From Pseudomonadota bacterium (lineage in GTDB: Bacteria; Myxococcota_A; UBA796; GCA-2862545), in assembly GCA_005776945.1 (NCBI GenBank), contig SXOB01000015.1:1-44148 (forward strand): a stretch of DNA of 44,148 bases, read 5' to 3'. A model generated the notes under the pieces. That model was given only the letters and a program-made list of their open reading frames with translations. It made no database searches and was not told where the DNA came from. Positions 1 through 8,009 of this stretch are shown piece by piece; position 1 is the stretch's first letter, and every line of letters starts with the position of its first letter. Position numbers and translations under genes: made by a program.

Positions 1-246
1 GCCCGAGCCCGAGCCCGAGGCCTTGGCCTTGGACGGTCCACTGCCCTTGGCCTTGCTCTTGGATTTCGACGGTGCCTTGCCCTTGGCCTTCGAGGCCTTG
101 GCCTTCGAGTCCAGAACGTGGACGCGCTTTTCGATGTTCGATACGCGCTTTTCAATGCCGTCAATCTGAGCCTTGGTCTCAGCGTCGACGCCGCCACAGG
201 CTTGGAGTAGCAGCATAGCTGCTGTTACAATTCCGAAAATGCGCAT
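1..246 (-). CDS. Lipoprotein with coiled coil and Lys/Ala/Ser-rich tail (partial)
   Basis: The gene starts with ATG at 246 and runs off the left edge, so at least 82 residues are visible. A GGAGGG ribosome site lies just upstream. A signal peptide with Arg at position 2 ends in the lipobox LLQAC (Cys17). Residues 20-45 form a short heptad-like helix (IDGIEKRVSNIEKRV). After it comes a low-complexity stretch of SKAKA and SKSKSKAK units that changes into Ser-Gly repeats at the edge. It lies 25 bases downstream of the histidine kinase on the same strand and is probably cotranscribed with it. The helix recalls Lpp-type lipoproteins, and a basic tail could bind anionic envelope polymers, but both ideas are inference. 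The function is unknown. Confidence 0.75.
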   Translation of the reverse strand, partial: MRIFGIVTAAMLLLQACGGVDAETKAQIDGIEKRVSNIEKRVHVLDSKAKASKAKGKAPSKSKSKAKGSGPSKAKASGSGSG

Positions 247-271
247 GCTCCCTCCACGATGCGCGGCCCCG

Positions 272-1717
272 CTAACGCGCAAGGGGAAGCCGGCCATCCG
301 CGGCGGGCAGCCAGATGGTAAAGCGGGAACCGGCGCCAACATCGCTCACCAAGGTGACCGCACCGCCGTGGGCCCTGGCCACTGCGCGAACGATCGCCAG
401 CCCGAGACCGCTGCCTCGCTCCGCGCCGCGCTGCGAGGGCGCTGACAAGCGTGGATCCGCCTGCACGAAGCGCTCGAAGATTCGGTTGCGATCCCGCGGC
501 GCGATGCCTGGCCCGTCGTCAATCACGCTGAGACCGACCCGGCCTTTGGCATCCAACCTGCCTTCCACAGCGATCTTGCGCGGCTCGGGCACGTGACGGA
601 CGGCGTTTTGCAGCAGGTTGAGCAGCGCTTCGACCAAGGCGTCGCGGTCCACGCGCACCCATGCGAGGTCGCGTGGCACGTCGACCGCGACGTCGAGGTC
701 TTCATGGAGGTGTTGGCTGCGCAGCGCATTGACGGCCTCGGTGACGAGGTCGGCGGGCGCCATTTCCTCGAATTCATAGACGCGCCGCCCGGCCTCCATG
801 CGCGCCCAGGACAGGACGCGCTCGATGCGGCGCGAAAGCCGCTCGGTCTCGTTGGCGACGAGACCGAGGCACTCCTGGACTCGCACGGGGTCTTGGAGAC
901 GGCCGGATTGGAGCGTCTCCACGAACATGCGGATCGACGTCAAGGGAGTGCGCAGTTCGTGGCTGACGGACGAAACGAAGTCTGTCTGCAGGCGGCTCAG
1001 CCGGATCTCTCGGGCGGCTGTGTAGAGCGTCAACGCCGTCCCGATGCCTACGAGGCCGACGAGCAGTGCGAGGCCCGCCGCCATGAGGAAGCCCGAGCGG
1101 GCGCCGACGGGCGCTTCGCCGTCCCAGGAGTGGGTAAGGGTCCACCCGGCCAAGGGGCCATCGAGCTGCCGCGTGGCGCCCTGAGGTTCGTCGCCTTCCG
1201 ACAGCGCAAAGCGCGACTGTGCGAGGAGGCGCCCGCCTTCGGCTTCCACGCGCTGAGACAACCAGTCGGGATCCGGCCGCCAAAGGGCGACGCGGGTTCC
1301 GTCCTGCCACGCACCCAATGGATGGGGTGTCTCGGCCAGCCAGGTCGTGGTGGGACCGAGGCCCGCCGCCGGCCACCGCTCACCCAACTGCTCGCGGGCG
1401 TCGGGAACCGAGCGCACGCTGACCTCGGCGGCGTCGATGGCGAGCGGCGAGCACGGAGACGGCTCGGGCATGCAGGCGGCCACGGCGCGCCGCGCCTCCC
1501 GTTCGGCGGAACCGACCGCGTCGTTGAGGGAGCGGGCCAGGGCGTCGAGGCGGTCTTGGACGACAAGCTGGAGCGAGGCTTCCGTCGCCTCACGCTGCCA
1601 GCGGATTGCGGCCATCCCGTAGGCCGCCAACAAAAGGGTGGGGAGAACGACAGTCCCGACAACCAGCCAGAGAAGCCGTTGAAAGGCCCAAGGGTCGCCG
1701 ATCCCGCTGGCCCGCAT
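272..1717 (-). CDS. Membrane sensor histidine kinase
   Basis: This 481-residue two-component sensor kinase has a transmembrane helix at about 13-36, a periplasmic sensor region of about 170 residues with no domain I recognise, and a second helix at about 209-233. A HisKA domain follows with the H-box SVSHELRTPLTSI (phospho-accepting His253). The HATPase_c domain shows the N-box NLLQNAVRHV, G1 DDGPGIAP, F-box FERF and G2 GSGLGLAIV, so all ATP-binding motifs are intact. There is no clear HAMP domain. No response regulator is encoded nearby, so its partner is elsewhere. It is divergent from the radical-SAM gene (49-base gap) and lies upstream of the partial lipoprotein gene on the same strand. 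Confidence 0.93.
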   Translation of the reverse strand: MRASGIGDPWAFQRLLWLVVGTVVLPTLLLAAYGMAAIRWQREATEASLQLVVQDRLDALARSLNDAVGSAEREARRAVAACMPEPSPCSPLAIDAAEVSVRSVPDAREQLGERWPAAGLGPTTTWLAETPHPLGAWQDGTRVALWRPDPDWLSQRVEAEGGRLLAQSRFALSEGDEPQGATRQLDGPLAGWTLTHSWDGEAPVGARSGFLMAAGLALLVGLVGIGTALTLYTAAREIRLSRLQTDFVSSVSHELRTPLTSIRMFVETLQSGRLQDPVRVQECLGLVANETERLSRRIERVLSWARMEAGRRVYEFEEMAPADLVTEAVNALRSQHLHEDLDVAVDVPRDLAWVRVDRDALVEALLNLLQNAVRHVPEPRKIAVEGRLDAKGRVGLSVIDDGPGIAPRDRNRIFERFVQADPRLSAPSQRGAERGSGLGLAIVRAVARAHGGAVTLVSDVGAGSRFTIWLPAADGRLPLAR

Positions 1718-1766
1718 CGTGGCGATGGCCCCCTATGGGCGATAACGCGCGGCCCCCGGGGGGTTC

Positions 1767-4397
1767 ATGAACGTCGGGCACGTGTTCGACGAGCTTCTCG
1801 CAGAGGTTGAGAAGCCCAGCCGGTATCTCGGCAACGAATTCAACAGCGTCCACAAGGACCTGGCGCAGGTGGAGGTCCGCGTGGCCTTGGCCTTCCCAGA
1901 CCTCTACGACCTTGGATTGGGCAACCTCGGCCTGCACATCCTCTACGCGGTCGTAAACCAGGTCCCTTGGGCGTGGTGTGAGCGCGCTTATGCGCCGGCC
2001 AAAGACCTAGAAGCCGTCCTCCGCGAGCGCCAGCTTCCCTTGTGGGCCCTTGAGAGCCGAGACGCGCTGAGCGACTTCGACTTTCTAGGCTTCACCCTCC
2101 AGAGTGAACTGACCTTCACGAACATTCTCAACATGCTCGACCTTGGAGGCATCCCGGTCCGGTCCGCAGCACGCGGCGAAGATGCCCCGATCGTCGCCGC
2201 TGGCGGCCCCGCGGTGTTCAACCCCGAGCCGCTCGCGCCGTTCGTCGACATCTTTGTCATCGGCGACGGCGAAGATGCGATGCTTGAAATCCTCGACGTC
2301 CTTCGCGCAACCAAGGGCCAATCCCGCGCCGAGCGCATCGCGGCGCTGGCTCGCCTGGAGGGCGTTTACGCCCCGGCGCTCTACCCCTTCGAAACGCTCC
2401 CCGACGGCCGCATTCTGCCAATGGTCGGCCACCCGAAAATCCGGAAGCGGCTGACCAAGGATCTCGACGGGGCGACCTACCCGGTGAACGCCGTGGTGCC
2501 CTTCACCCAGCAAGTCCACGACCGCGCCAGTCTCGAAGTGCTCCGTGGCTGCACGCAGGGCTGCCGATTCTGTCAGGCGGGGATGACGACGCGACCTGTC
2601 CGCCAGCGCACCCTGGAGCGACTCGACGAGTTGATGCAACGGATGCTGGACGCCACCGGCTACGAAGAAGTCAGCCTCGTGAGCCTGTCGACGTGTGACC
2701 ACAGCCAGGTCCGGCAACTTGTTGAGCAGACGGTGGAGCGGGCGCGCCCCCGTCGCGTGTCCGTCAGCCTCCCGAGCCTGCGGCTGGACTCCTACAGCGT
2801 CGAACTCGCCGACATGGTCGCCGAGACGCGTCGCACAGGCCTGACCGTCGCACCTGAGGCCGCAAGTCCGCGATTGCGCGCGGTCATCAACAAGTGGATT
2901 CCCGACGAGGGACTGCTGGACATGACCGACGGCGCGTTCGCCCGCGGCTGGACCCACGTCAAGCTCTACTTCATGATTGGTCTGCCGACGGAGCGGGACG
3001 ATGACATCCTCGCCATTGCGGACCTTGCGCAACGCGCGTTGGCGACCGGGCGTCGCCATCGCTCGGATGCTCGCATTCACCTCGGTGTCAGCACCTTCGT
3101 CCCCAAGCCGTTCACGCCGTTTCAGTGGGCCGAGCAAATCGGGCTCGACGAGACGCGCCGCAAACAGGACGTCCTGCAAGAGGCCTTGGGCCGCAAAGCG
3201 GCGATTCGGTTCGGACGTCACGAGCCGGAAGAGACCTGGCTCGAAGGTCTCGTCTCTCGCTCGGACCGCCGGGCAGGCGACCTCATCGAGGCCGCGTGGC
3301 GCCTTGGCGCACGTTTCGACGCGTGGCGGGAGCACCTGCGCTTCGACCTTTGGCTCAAGGCCATCGACGAGGTCGGCTTCGACGTCGAAGGCGCGCTTCG
3401 CGCCAGGTCGACGGACGAACGCTTGCCGTGGGACCACCTCGACATTCTCGTTTCGCCGGAATGGCTGCGCCAGGACTGGGAGCGCGCCAAGGTTCTACAG
3501 CACGCCCAGGATTGCCGTCACCGAAAATGCCACAAGTGTGGTGTCATCGACAAGGCGCGCGAGTTGTGTGCGTCCATGCTGCGCGAGCACGTTCAGGACC
3601 GGGCCAAGGAGGCCGCCTGGACGCGCCGTGAGCACGTCGAAATTGTCGAGCCGAAGGCGGCGATGAAGATTTGGTTGAGGACCTCCCGAACCGGCACGGC
3701 CCGCTTCCTCAGCCACCTCGAGGCGATGACGGCGTGGGCGCGTTCTCTGCGTCGCGCACAGGCACCTTTGAGCCACAGCCAGGGATTCCACCCGCATCCG
3801 CGGATGAGCTTCAGTTCAGCCCTCGCGACGCACGAAGAGAGCATGGGCGAGTACCTCGAGGTCGTCCTGACGGAGCGGGTGGACCCCGTTGCGCTCGCTG
3901 CGCGCGTCGCTGCAAGTTTGCCCATTGGGCTCGGCGTCCACGGCGCATGGGAGGTGCCGCTGGATGCGGCCGCCCCGATGACGCTCGCCCGGGGCGCCCG
4001 GTATGCGCTCATGTTTCCGCATGAGGAGGAAGGGTCGATTCGAGCCCATGTCGAGGCCTCTTTGGCGGCCACGCACGTCATGGCCACGCGGCGGACGAAG
4101 GCCGGCGCCCGAGGTGGGCGACGCAACGAGGTCGAGGTCGACATTCGGCCCATGTTGGCCTGGGCGCGGCTCCGGGAGGGGAGTGCCTTCCCTGTCGTCG
4201 AGTGCGAGCTGCTCGACGTCGAGGGGCGTCCCGGCAAGGCGCGCGAGTGGGTCGCCAAATGGACGACCCGACCGACGGCTGCCCGGGTTCTCCGCACCGA
4301 CACGCTCTGCGATCGCGACGGGGCCATGGTTTCCATGCAGGACAAGTACGTGGCGCTGCCCGTCGAGGCCGTTGCCGTGGTCAGGGCCGCGGACTAG
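1767..4397 (+). CDS. Fused radical-SAM protein (TIGR03960 + TIGR03936/DUF2344 types)
   Basis: The 876-residue protein joins two families that are often encoded by separate adjacent genes. Residues 1 to about 240 look like the B12-binding-like lead domain of TIGR03960 proteins. The radical-SAM cluster motif CTQGCRFC supplies Cys262, Cys266 and Cys269 for the 4Fe-4S centre that cleaves S-adenosylmethionine. A CHKCG motif occurs near residue 590. From Met633 the sequence turns into the DUF2344/TIGR03936 radical-SAM-linked domain (start MKIWLRTSRTGTARFLSH, then HSQGFHPHP). The substrate is not known for this family; its frequent genomic link with ribonuclease G and ribosomal genes in other bacteria suggests RNA or translation-related modification, but that linkage is absent here. 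The ATG at 1767 follows a run of G residues that can act as the ribosome site. Confidence 0.88.
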   Translation: MNVGHVFDELLAEVEKPSRYLGNEFNSVHKDLAQVEVRVALAFPDLYDLGLGNLGLHILYAVVNQVPWAWCERAYAPAKDLEAVLRERQLPLWALESRDALSDFDFLGFTLQSELTFTNILNMLDLGGIPVRSAARGEDAPIVAAGGPAVFNPEPLAPFVDIFVIGDGEDAMLEILDVLRATKGQSRAERIAALARLEGVYAPALYPFETLPDGRILPMVGHPKIRKRLTKDLDGATYPVNAVVPFTQQVHDRASLEVLRGCTQGCRFCQAGMTTRPVRQRTLERLDELMQRMLDATGYEEVSLVSLSTCDHSQVRQLVEQTVERARPRRVSVSLPSLRLDSYSVELADMVAETRRTGLTVAPEAASPRLRAVINKWIPDEGLLDMTDGAFARGWTHVKLYFMIGLPTERDDDILAIADLAQRALATGRRHRSDARIHLGVSTFVPKPFTPFQWAEQIGLDETRRKQDVLQEALGRKAAIRFGRHEPEETWLEGLVSRSDRRAGDLIEAAWRLGARFDAWREHLRFDLWLKAIDEVGFDVEGALRARSTDERLPWDHLDILVSPEWLRQDWERAKVLQHAQDCRHRKCHKCGVIDKARELCASMLREHVQDRAKEAAWTRREHVEIVEPKAAMKIWLRTSRTGTARFLSHLEAMTAWARSLRRAQAPLSHSQGFHPHPRMSFSSALATHEESMGEYLEVVLTERVDPVALAARVAASLPIGLGVHGAWEVPLDAAAPMTLARGARYALMFPHEEEGSIRAHVEASLAATHVMATRRTKAGARGGRRNEVEVDIRPMLAWARLREGSAFPVVECELLDVEGRPGKAREWVAKWTTRPTAARVLRTDTLCDRDGAMVSMQDKYVALPVEAVAVVRAAD

Positions 4398-4433
4398 GGC
4401 GGCGGAACGGCGGACTTCCGCCAAGGAGCCCTC

Positions 4434-4892
4434 ATGACCCTCCGCATTGTCCTTCCCCTCGCGCTCATCGCCCTCGCGTCGGGCTGCAATTTCAAGACCC
4501 ACGGCGTGCCTGCGATGAAGCCGAAGCCGGCGATGGCCGACTACACGATCCTCGGCAAGACGAACCACGAAGAGTGTGGCACCTACATCTTCGCCATCGA
4601 TTGGGGCCACCTGTTCAGCAACCAGAAGACGTCGATCGAGGCCTCGTCCACGGGCTTCAACCCGCTCGCGCTGCTCATGGGCGGCAAGGTTCGCGAAGAG
4701 AGCCGCGCGCTCTACCACGCGCTCGACAAGATGCCTGAGGCCACCCACCTTCTCGCGAACCGCTCGCACACCACGGCGACGGGCCTGGTGATGTTCGGCA
4801 CGCCTTTCTTCGGCGAGCGCTGCGTTTCGGTCGAGGCGCACGGCGTCAAGATCGGCGACAAGCCGTTCCCGGCTCAAGTGAACGCTCAGTAG
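4434..4892 (+). CDS. Small lipoprotein, unknown function
   Basis: The 152-residue protein has a classical lipoprotein signal with Arg4 and the lipobox ASGC (Cys18), preceded by an AAGGAG ribosome site. The mature part begins a glycine/tyrosine-rich beta segment (YTILGKTNHEECGTYIF) and continues with a helical region (ALYHALDKMPEATHLL). This strand-helix-strand pattern resembles the TRL-like/DUF6567 group of small bacterial lipoproteins, but the match is by eye and weak. It lies 36 bases after the radical-SAM gene on the same strand and may share its transcript. It ends facing a minus-strand gene, with a hairpin between them. Confidence 0.8.
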   Translation: MTLRIVLPLALIALASGCNFKTHGVPAMKPKPAMADYTILGKTNHEECGTYIFAIDWGHLFSNQKTSIEASSTGFNPLALLMGGKVREESRALYHALDKMPEATHLLANRSHTTATGLVMFGTPFFGERCVSVEAHGVKIGDKPFPAQVNAQ

Positions 4893-4905
4893 TCGGAGGA
4901 CGATG

Positions 4906-4940
4906 TCGCCGCCGTAGGCCGACGAGGTCTGCGGCGGCGA
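4906..4940. terminator. Bidirectional hairpin between convergent genes
   Basis: TCGCCGCCG at 4906-4914 is the exact reverse complement of CGGCGGCGA at 4932-4940, with a 17-base loop. It sits in the 54-base gap between two convergent stop codons (4892 and 4947). There is no U-tract on either side, so it may act as a U-less terminator or 3' end stabiliser. The placement is the main support. Confidence 0.4.
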
Positions 4941-4946
4941 ACTCGT

Positions 4947-5681
4947 TCAGCGCTTCGGAAATTCGCACTTGCGTGCAAAGCGGCGTTCGACCGAAAGCTG
5001 AAGCTCGTCGATCTCGACCGAATTGGGCGAAAAGAGCTCGCTCTCGATGACGCGGGCGTCGCAGTCGACGTAGCCGACGACCTTGCCGTCGTCGTAGACC
5101 GCGAACAGGACGCGAAGGCGCGCACCTGCCGACGAACCGTGGGTCTGTCCTAGGAACCAGCCCGCGTTGTGCGTCAGGCCCGCAAGCACCCAGGGCACGA
5201 CCACGCGTCCGCGAGGGGCGTCGGCGCCGCCGTCGATGGGCGTCCAGGCGAGGCGGGGCAGCGGAGCGTTGTCGGAACCCATCGCAGCATAGGTGCCACG
5301 GCGGGTGGTTCCCACTGGCGGGGGCAAGGCGCCGCTGGGGGTTGACGGCGCGGCCTCTCCCAAGTGGCGAAGGATGCGAGGGGCGGCGTCGCCGAGCCAT
5401 GCCGCGAGGGTGGGCCAGCGGCCCTCGGTTCCCACAAGTTGGCTTTGGACGCTCACGTTTTGTTGGCCGAGCGGGCCGTCGACGGTCTCATAGCCGCCGG
5501 AAAACAGCACGTGGCCCACGCCGACGCCTGACTCCGCAATGGGTCGTGGATCAGGGACCGCGGTGGCGGGCCACAGCGCGAAGCCGTCAGCGGTTGGGTC
5601 GACGGCGCGGGCACCGATGACCTCGAAGTCTGGGCCCGTGCCGGCCAAGGTCGCGGAGGCCCACAAGGCGTAAGTCAACAT
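4947..5681 (-). CDS. Secreted protein, unknown function
   Basis: The 244-residue protein begins MLTYALWASATLAGTG, a short uncharged hydrophobic leader with a plausible signal-peptidase site after Ala-Thr-Leu-Ala. No catalytic motif or known domain is recognised. A central low-complexity Pro/Ser stretch (about residues 114-126) separates two halves, and the C-terminal half reads as alternating beta strands (LRVLFAVYDDGKVVGYVD). A CDAR and a KCEF motif supply two cysteines that could form a disulphide. It is divergent from the acyl-CoA dehydrogenase gene (52-base gap). It probably acts in the periplasm or at the outer membrane, but I cannot assign a role. Confidence 0.7.
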   Translation of the reverse strand: MLTYALWASATLAGTGPDFEVIGARAVDPTADGFALWPATAVPDPRPIAESGVGVGHVLFSGGYETVDGPLGQQNVSVQSQLVGTEGRWPTLAAWLGDAAPRILRHLGEAAPSTPSGALPPPVGTTRRGTYAAMGSDNAPLPRLAWTPIDGGADAPRGRVVVPWVLAGLTHNAGWFLGQTHGSSAGARLRVLFAVYDDGKVVGYVDCDARVIESELFSPNSVEIDELQLSVERRFARKCEFPKR

Positions 5682-5733
5682 GCGGGCCTCGGATCGCTGC
5701 GCGGGCTAACCAGCGCCTGCGGACGGAGGCGCG

Positions 5734-6879
5734 TTGTTCGACCCGACGGAGGAGCAGCGGTCCTTGATCGACGCCGCGCGTGCGTTTTGCGTCGACCGGA
5801 TCGCCCCCACTGTCGAGGAAGACGACGAACGCGAGCACTTCCGCAAGGACCTCGTCCGGGAGATGGGCGAGGTAGGCCTGTGTGGCATCCCGACGCCTGA
5901 GGAATGGGGCGGTTTGGGGCTTGGCTACGTCGAGTACGCGCTCGTCCTCGAGGCCATCGCGCGCATCAGCCCCTCCTACGCCGTCTCCGTCGCGGTGACC
6001 GGCCTGCCGCAGATCATGCTCGTCCGCTTTGGCAACGACGCACAACGGGCCGAGTTCCTCCCGAAGCTCGCGAGCGGGGAGTGGTTGGGTGCCTTCGCAT
6101 TGTCGGAGGTGGGGTCGGGCTCGGATGCCGCGTCTTTGACCACGACGGCCGAGCGAGACGGCGACGACTACCTGCTCAGCGGCAACAAGTTTTGGATCAC
6201 GCACGGCGGCTATGCGGACGTCTACGTGGTCATGGCGCGAACCGGCGGACCGGGCCCCCAGGGCGTCTCAGCGTTCATCGTGAAGGGGGGCGCCCAAGGT
6301 CTGTCGTTCGGGAAGAAGGAACGGAAGATGGGGCTGCGGGCCTCGCCGACAGTCGAACTCGTCCTTGACCGGGTTCGGGTGCCAAGCGCCCACCGGCTTG
6401 GCGACGAAGGTCAAGGCTTCAGGATCGCGATGGCTGCGCTGGACAGCGGCCGGATCACGATTGGCGCCACCTCGGTGGGGCTTGCCGCGGCCGCCCTGGA
6501 CACGGCGGTGGCGTACGCGTCCGAGCGCCGCCAGTTCTCGACGGCCATCATTGACTTTCAGGGCGTTGGCTTCATGTTGGCCGACATGGCCACCCGCGTG
6601 ACGTGCGCCCGCCTGCTCGTCCATCAAGCCGCTGGCCTGCGCGATGCCGGCCGGGACTACGCTCATGTGGCCGCCATGGCGAAGGTGGTGGCGACAGACG
6701 CCGCGATGGATGTCACGACGGACGCGGTGCAAGTGTTGGGCGGCGCGGGCTACACCCGTGAGTTCCCCGTCGAACGGGCCATGCGGGACGCGAAAGTGAT
6801 GCAGATCGTCGAGGGCACGAACCAAATTCAGCGCCTCGTCATCGCGCGGCACCTCAAGCGCCACGGGGGCGCGCCATGA
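5734..6879 (+). CDS. Acyl-CoA dehydrogenase
   Basis: This is a 381-residue FAD-dependent acyl-CoA dehydrogenase, the usual length for the short/medium-chain family, catalysing alpha,beta-dehydrogenation of an acyl-CoA thioester. The FAD-binding segment LSEVGSGSDAASL and the following SGNKFWITHGG are well kept. The C-terminal four-helix domain contains LGGAGYTREFPVERAMRDAK and IVEGTNQIQ, whose Glu360 is in the place of the catalytic base. The start is TTG at 5734, set by GGAGG four bases upstream; no ATG fits the conserved N-terminus. The chain-length preference cannot be read by eye. No electron-transfer flavoprotein genes or other beta-oxidation genes are nearby. Its stop overlaps the next start as ATGA. 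Confidence 0.95.
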   Translation: MFDPTEEQRSLIDAARAFCVDRIAPTVEEDDEREHFRKDLVREMGEVGLCGIPTPEEWGGLGLGYVEYALVLEAIARISPSYAVSVAVTGLPQIMLVRFGNDAQRAEFLPKLASGEWLGAFALSEVGSGSDAASLTTTAERDGDDYLLSGNKFWITHGGYADVYVVMARTGGPGPQGVSAFIVKGGAQGLSFGKKERKMGLRASPTVELVLDRVRVPSAHRLGDEGQGFRIAMAALDSGRITIGATSVGLAAAALDTAVAYASERRQFSTAIIDFQGVGFMLADMATRVTCARLLVHQAAGLRDAGRDYAHVAAMAKVVATDAAMDVTTDAVQVLGGAGYTREFPVERAMRDAKVMQIVEGTNQIQRLVIARHLKRHGGAP

Positions 6880-8009
6880 AGATGTGCGGCACCTGCGGGT
6901 CGACGTTCGAGGACTTCTTCGATTTCTGCTTGGCCGACGGGGAGGTGCTCGTCCGCGCCCCGGGAGCGCTCGTCGACGCATTCGACGCGCCCCCTCCACC
7001 TCGGCACATCCTGCCTCCGCCGGTCGCGCGCACAGCGCCTCCGGCGCCGGAACCCCGCGCAGCCGATCCGGTCGACGACACCCCCGAGGTAGAAGAAGTC
7101 GAGGAGATTCCCGACGACGACGTCGTGCCAACCGTGGTACCGGCTGCGCCGATTTCAGCCGCCGCTGCGCCCGCCGATGAGAACGATGGCTTCGTGCGGC
7201 AGGCGCCGTGGGTGGCCGCTGGGGTAGTGGCGATGGGCATCACGGCGCTGCTGCTGCTGGCCATCGTGGCCATCTGGTGGACCCGCGATGTCTGGACGGT
7301 CGCGCCCGCGCCTTTGCCTCCGCCACCCGTGATGGCCGTCGAGATCGATCCTGTGGACCCCCAGCCGCCGCCCGAGGGGTCCGAGACTCCAGCAGAAGCC
7401 CCGCTCGCATCTGGGGCCGAATCTGAGCCCGAGAAACCGGCACCCGGAATCGCTGAGGCTCCGACGCCGACACCGGCGCCTGCCGTGACCCCCCCGCCAG
7501 CAGCCGTCGTTCCTGCCGTAGCAGCAACGCCGCGTCCCCCTCGGCCGCCAACGCCGCCGAAGCCCCCTGAGCCCGAGGCGTTGGCCTCCGTTCTCGTGGA
7601 AAGCTGGCCACCGGGCGCGGCGGTGACGGTGTCCGGCAAGGCGCTTGGACTCACGCCGGTCACGTTGTCCTTGCCCCGCGGAAAGGCGGACCTCGTCGTT
7701 GCGCTCGATGGCTACGTCCCTTGGAAAGGGCGTGTAGACATTGCGGCGGACTCCGTTGCGGTGCCGCCGATTGCGCTCGAGCGCGTTCCTGAAAAGGTGC
7801 CAGAAGGCGACGTCCTCGTCTTCTTCGCCGGCCGCGTTGGCGACGCCTTGTCCGTGGACGGCCGCGACGTGGGCCGCCTACCCGCGCAGGTTCGATTGTC
7901 CCAAGGCGCTCACACCTTCGTCGTGACGGGCCCCACTGGCGCGTTTCAGGTCACTCGTGAGGTGACCGTGTCTCCGACGAAGCCCACGCAACTCCATCTC
8001 GATCGCTGA
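6876..8009 (+). CDS. PEGA-domain membrane protein with zinc-ribbon-like N-terminus
   Basis: The 377-residue protein starts with a short Cys motif, CGTCG then FCLADG, resembling the degenerate zinc ribbons common in Myxococcota regulatory proteins. An acidic/Pro linker leads to one transmembrane helix (about 111-133), then a long Pro/Ala-rich linker. Two PEGA-like beta repeats follow: ASVLVESWPPGAAVTVSG to about 310, and a more diverged one from EGDVLVFFAGR to the end. The topology is therefore a cytoplasmic Cys motif and external PEGA repeats, probably wall- or surface-associated. It is translationally coupled to the acyl-CoA dehydrogenase through an ATGA overlap, with no obvious functional link. 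Its last 59 bases overlap the convergent minus-strand gene. Confidence 0.85.
   Translation: MKMCGTCGSTFEDFFDFCLADGEVLVRAPGALVDAFDAPPPPRHILPPPVARTAPPAPEPRAADPVDDTPEVEEVEEIPDDDVVPTVVPAAPISAAAAPADENDGFVRQAPWVAAGVVAMGITALLLLAIVAIWWTRDVWTVAPAPLPPPPVMAVEIDPVDPQPPPEGSETPAEAPLASGAESEPEKPAPGIAEAPTPTPAPAVTPPPAAVVPAVAATPRPPRPPTPPKPPEPEALASVLVESWPPGAAVTVSGKALGLTPVTLSLPRGKADLVVALDGYVPWKGRVDIAADSVAVPPIALERVPEKVPEGDVLVFFAGRVGDALSVDGRDVGRLPAQVRLSQGAHTFVVTGPTGAFQVTREVTVSPTKPTQLHLDR

Noticed and set aside
593..1810. Long plus-strand open frame opposite the histidine kinase
   Set aside because: It mirrors the conserved kinase codons, is Arg/Gly-rich with no domain, and would be antisense to a clear gene. It is a high-GC shadow frame.
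2085..3437. 450-codon minus-strand open frame inside the radical-SAM gene
   Set aside because: It lies wholly antisense to a protein with intact radical-SAM motifs and shows no recognisable fold or ribosome site.
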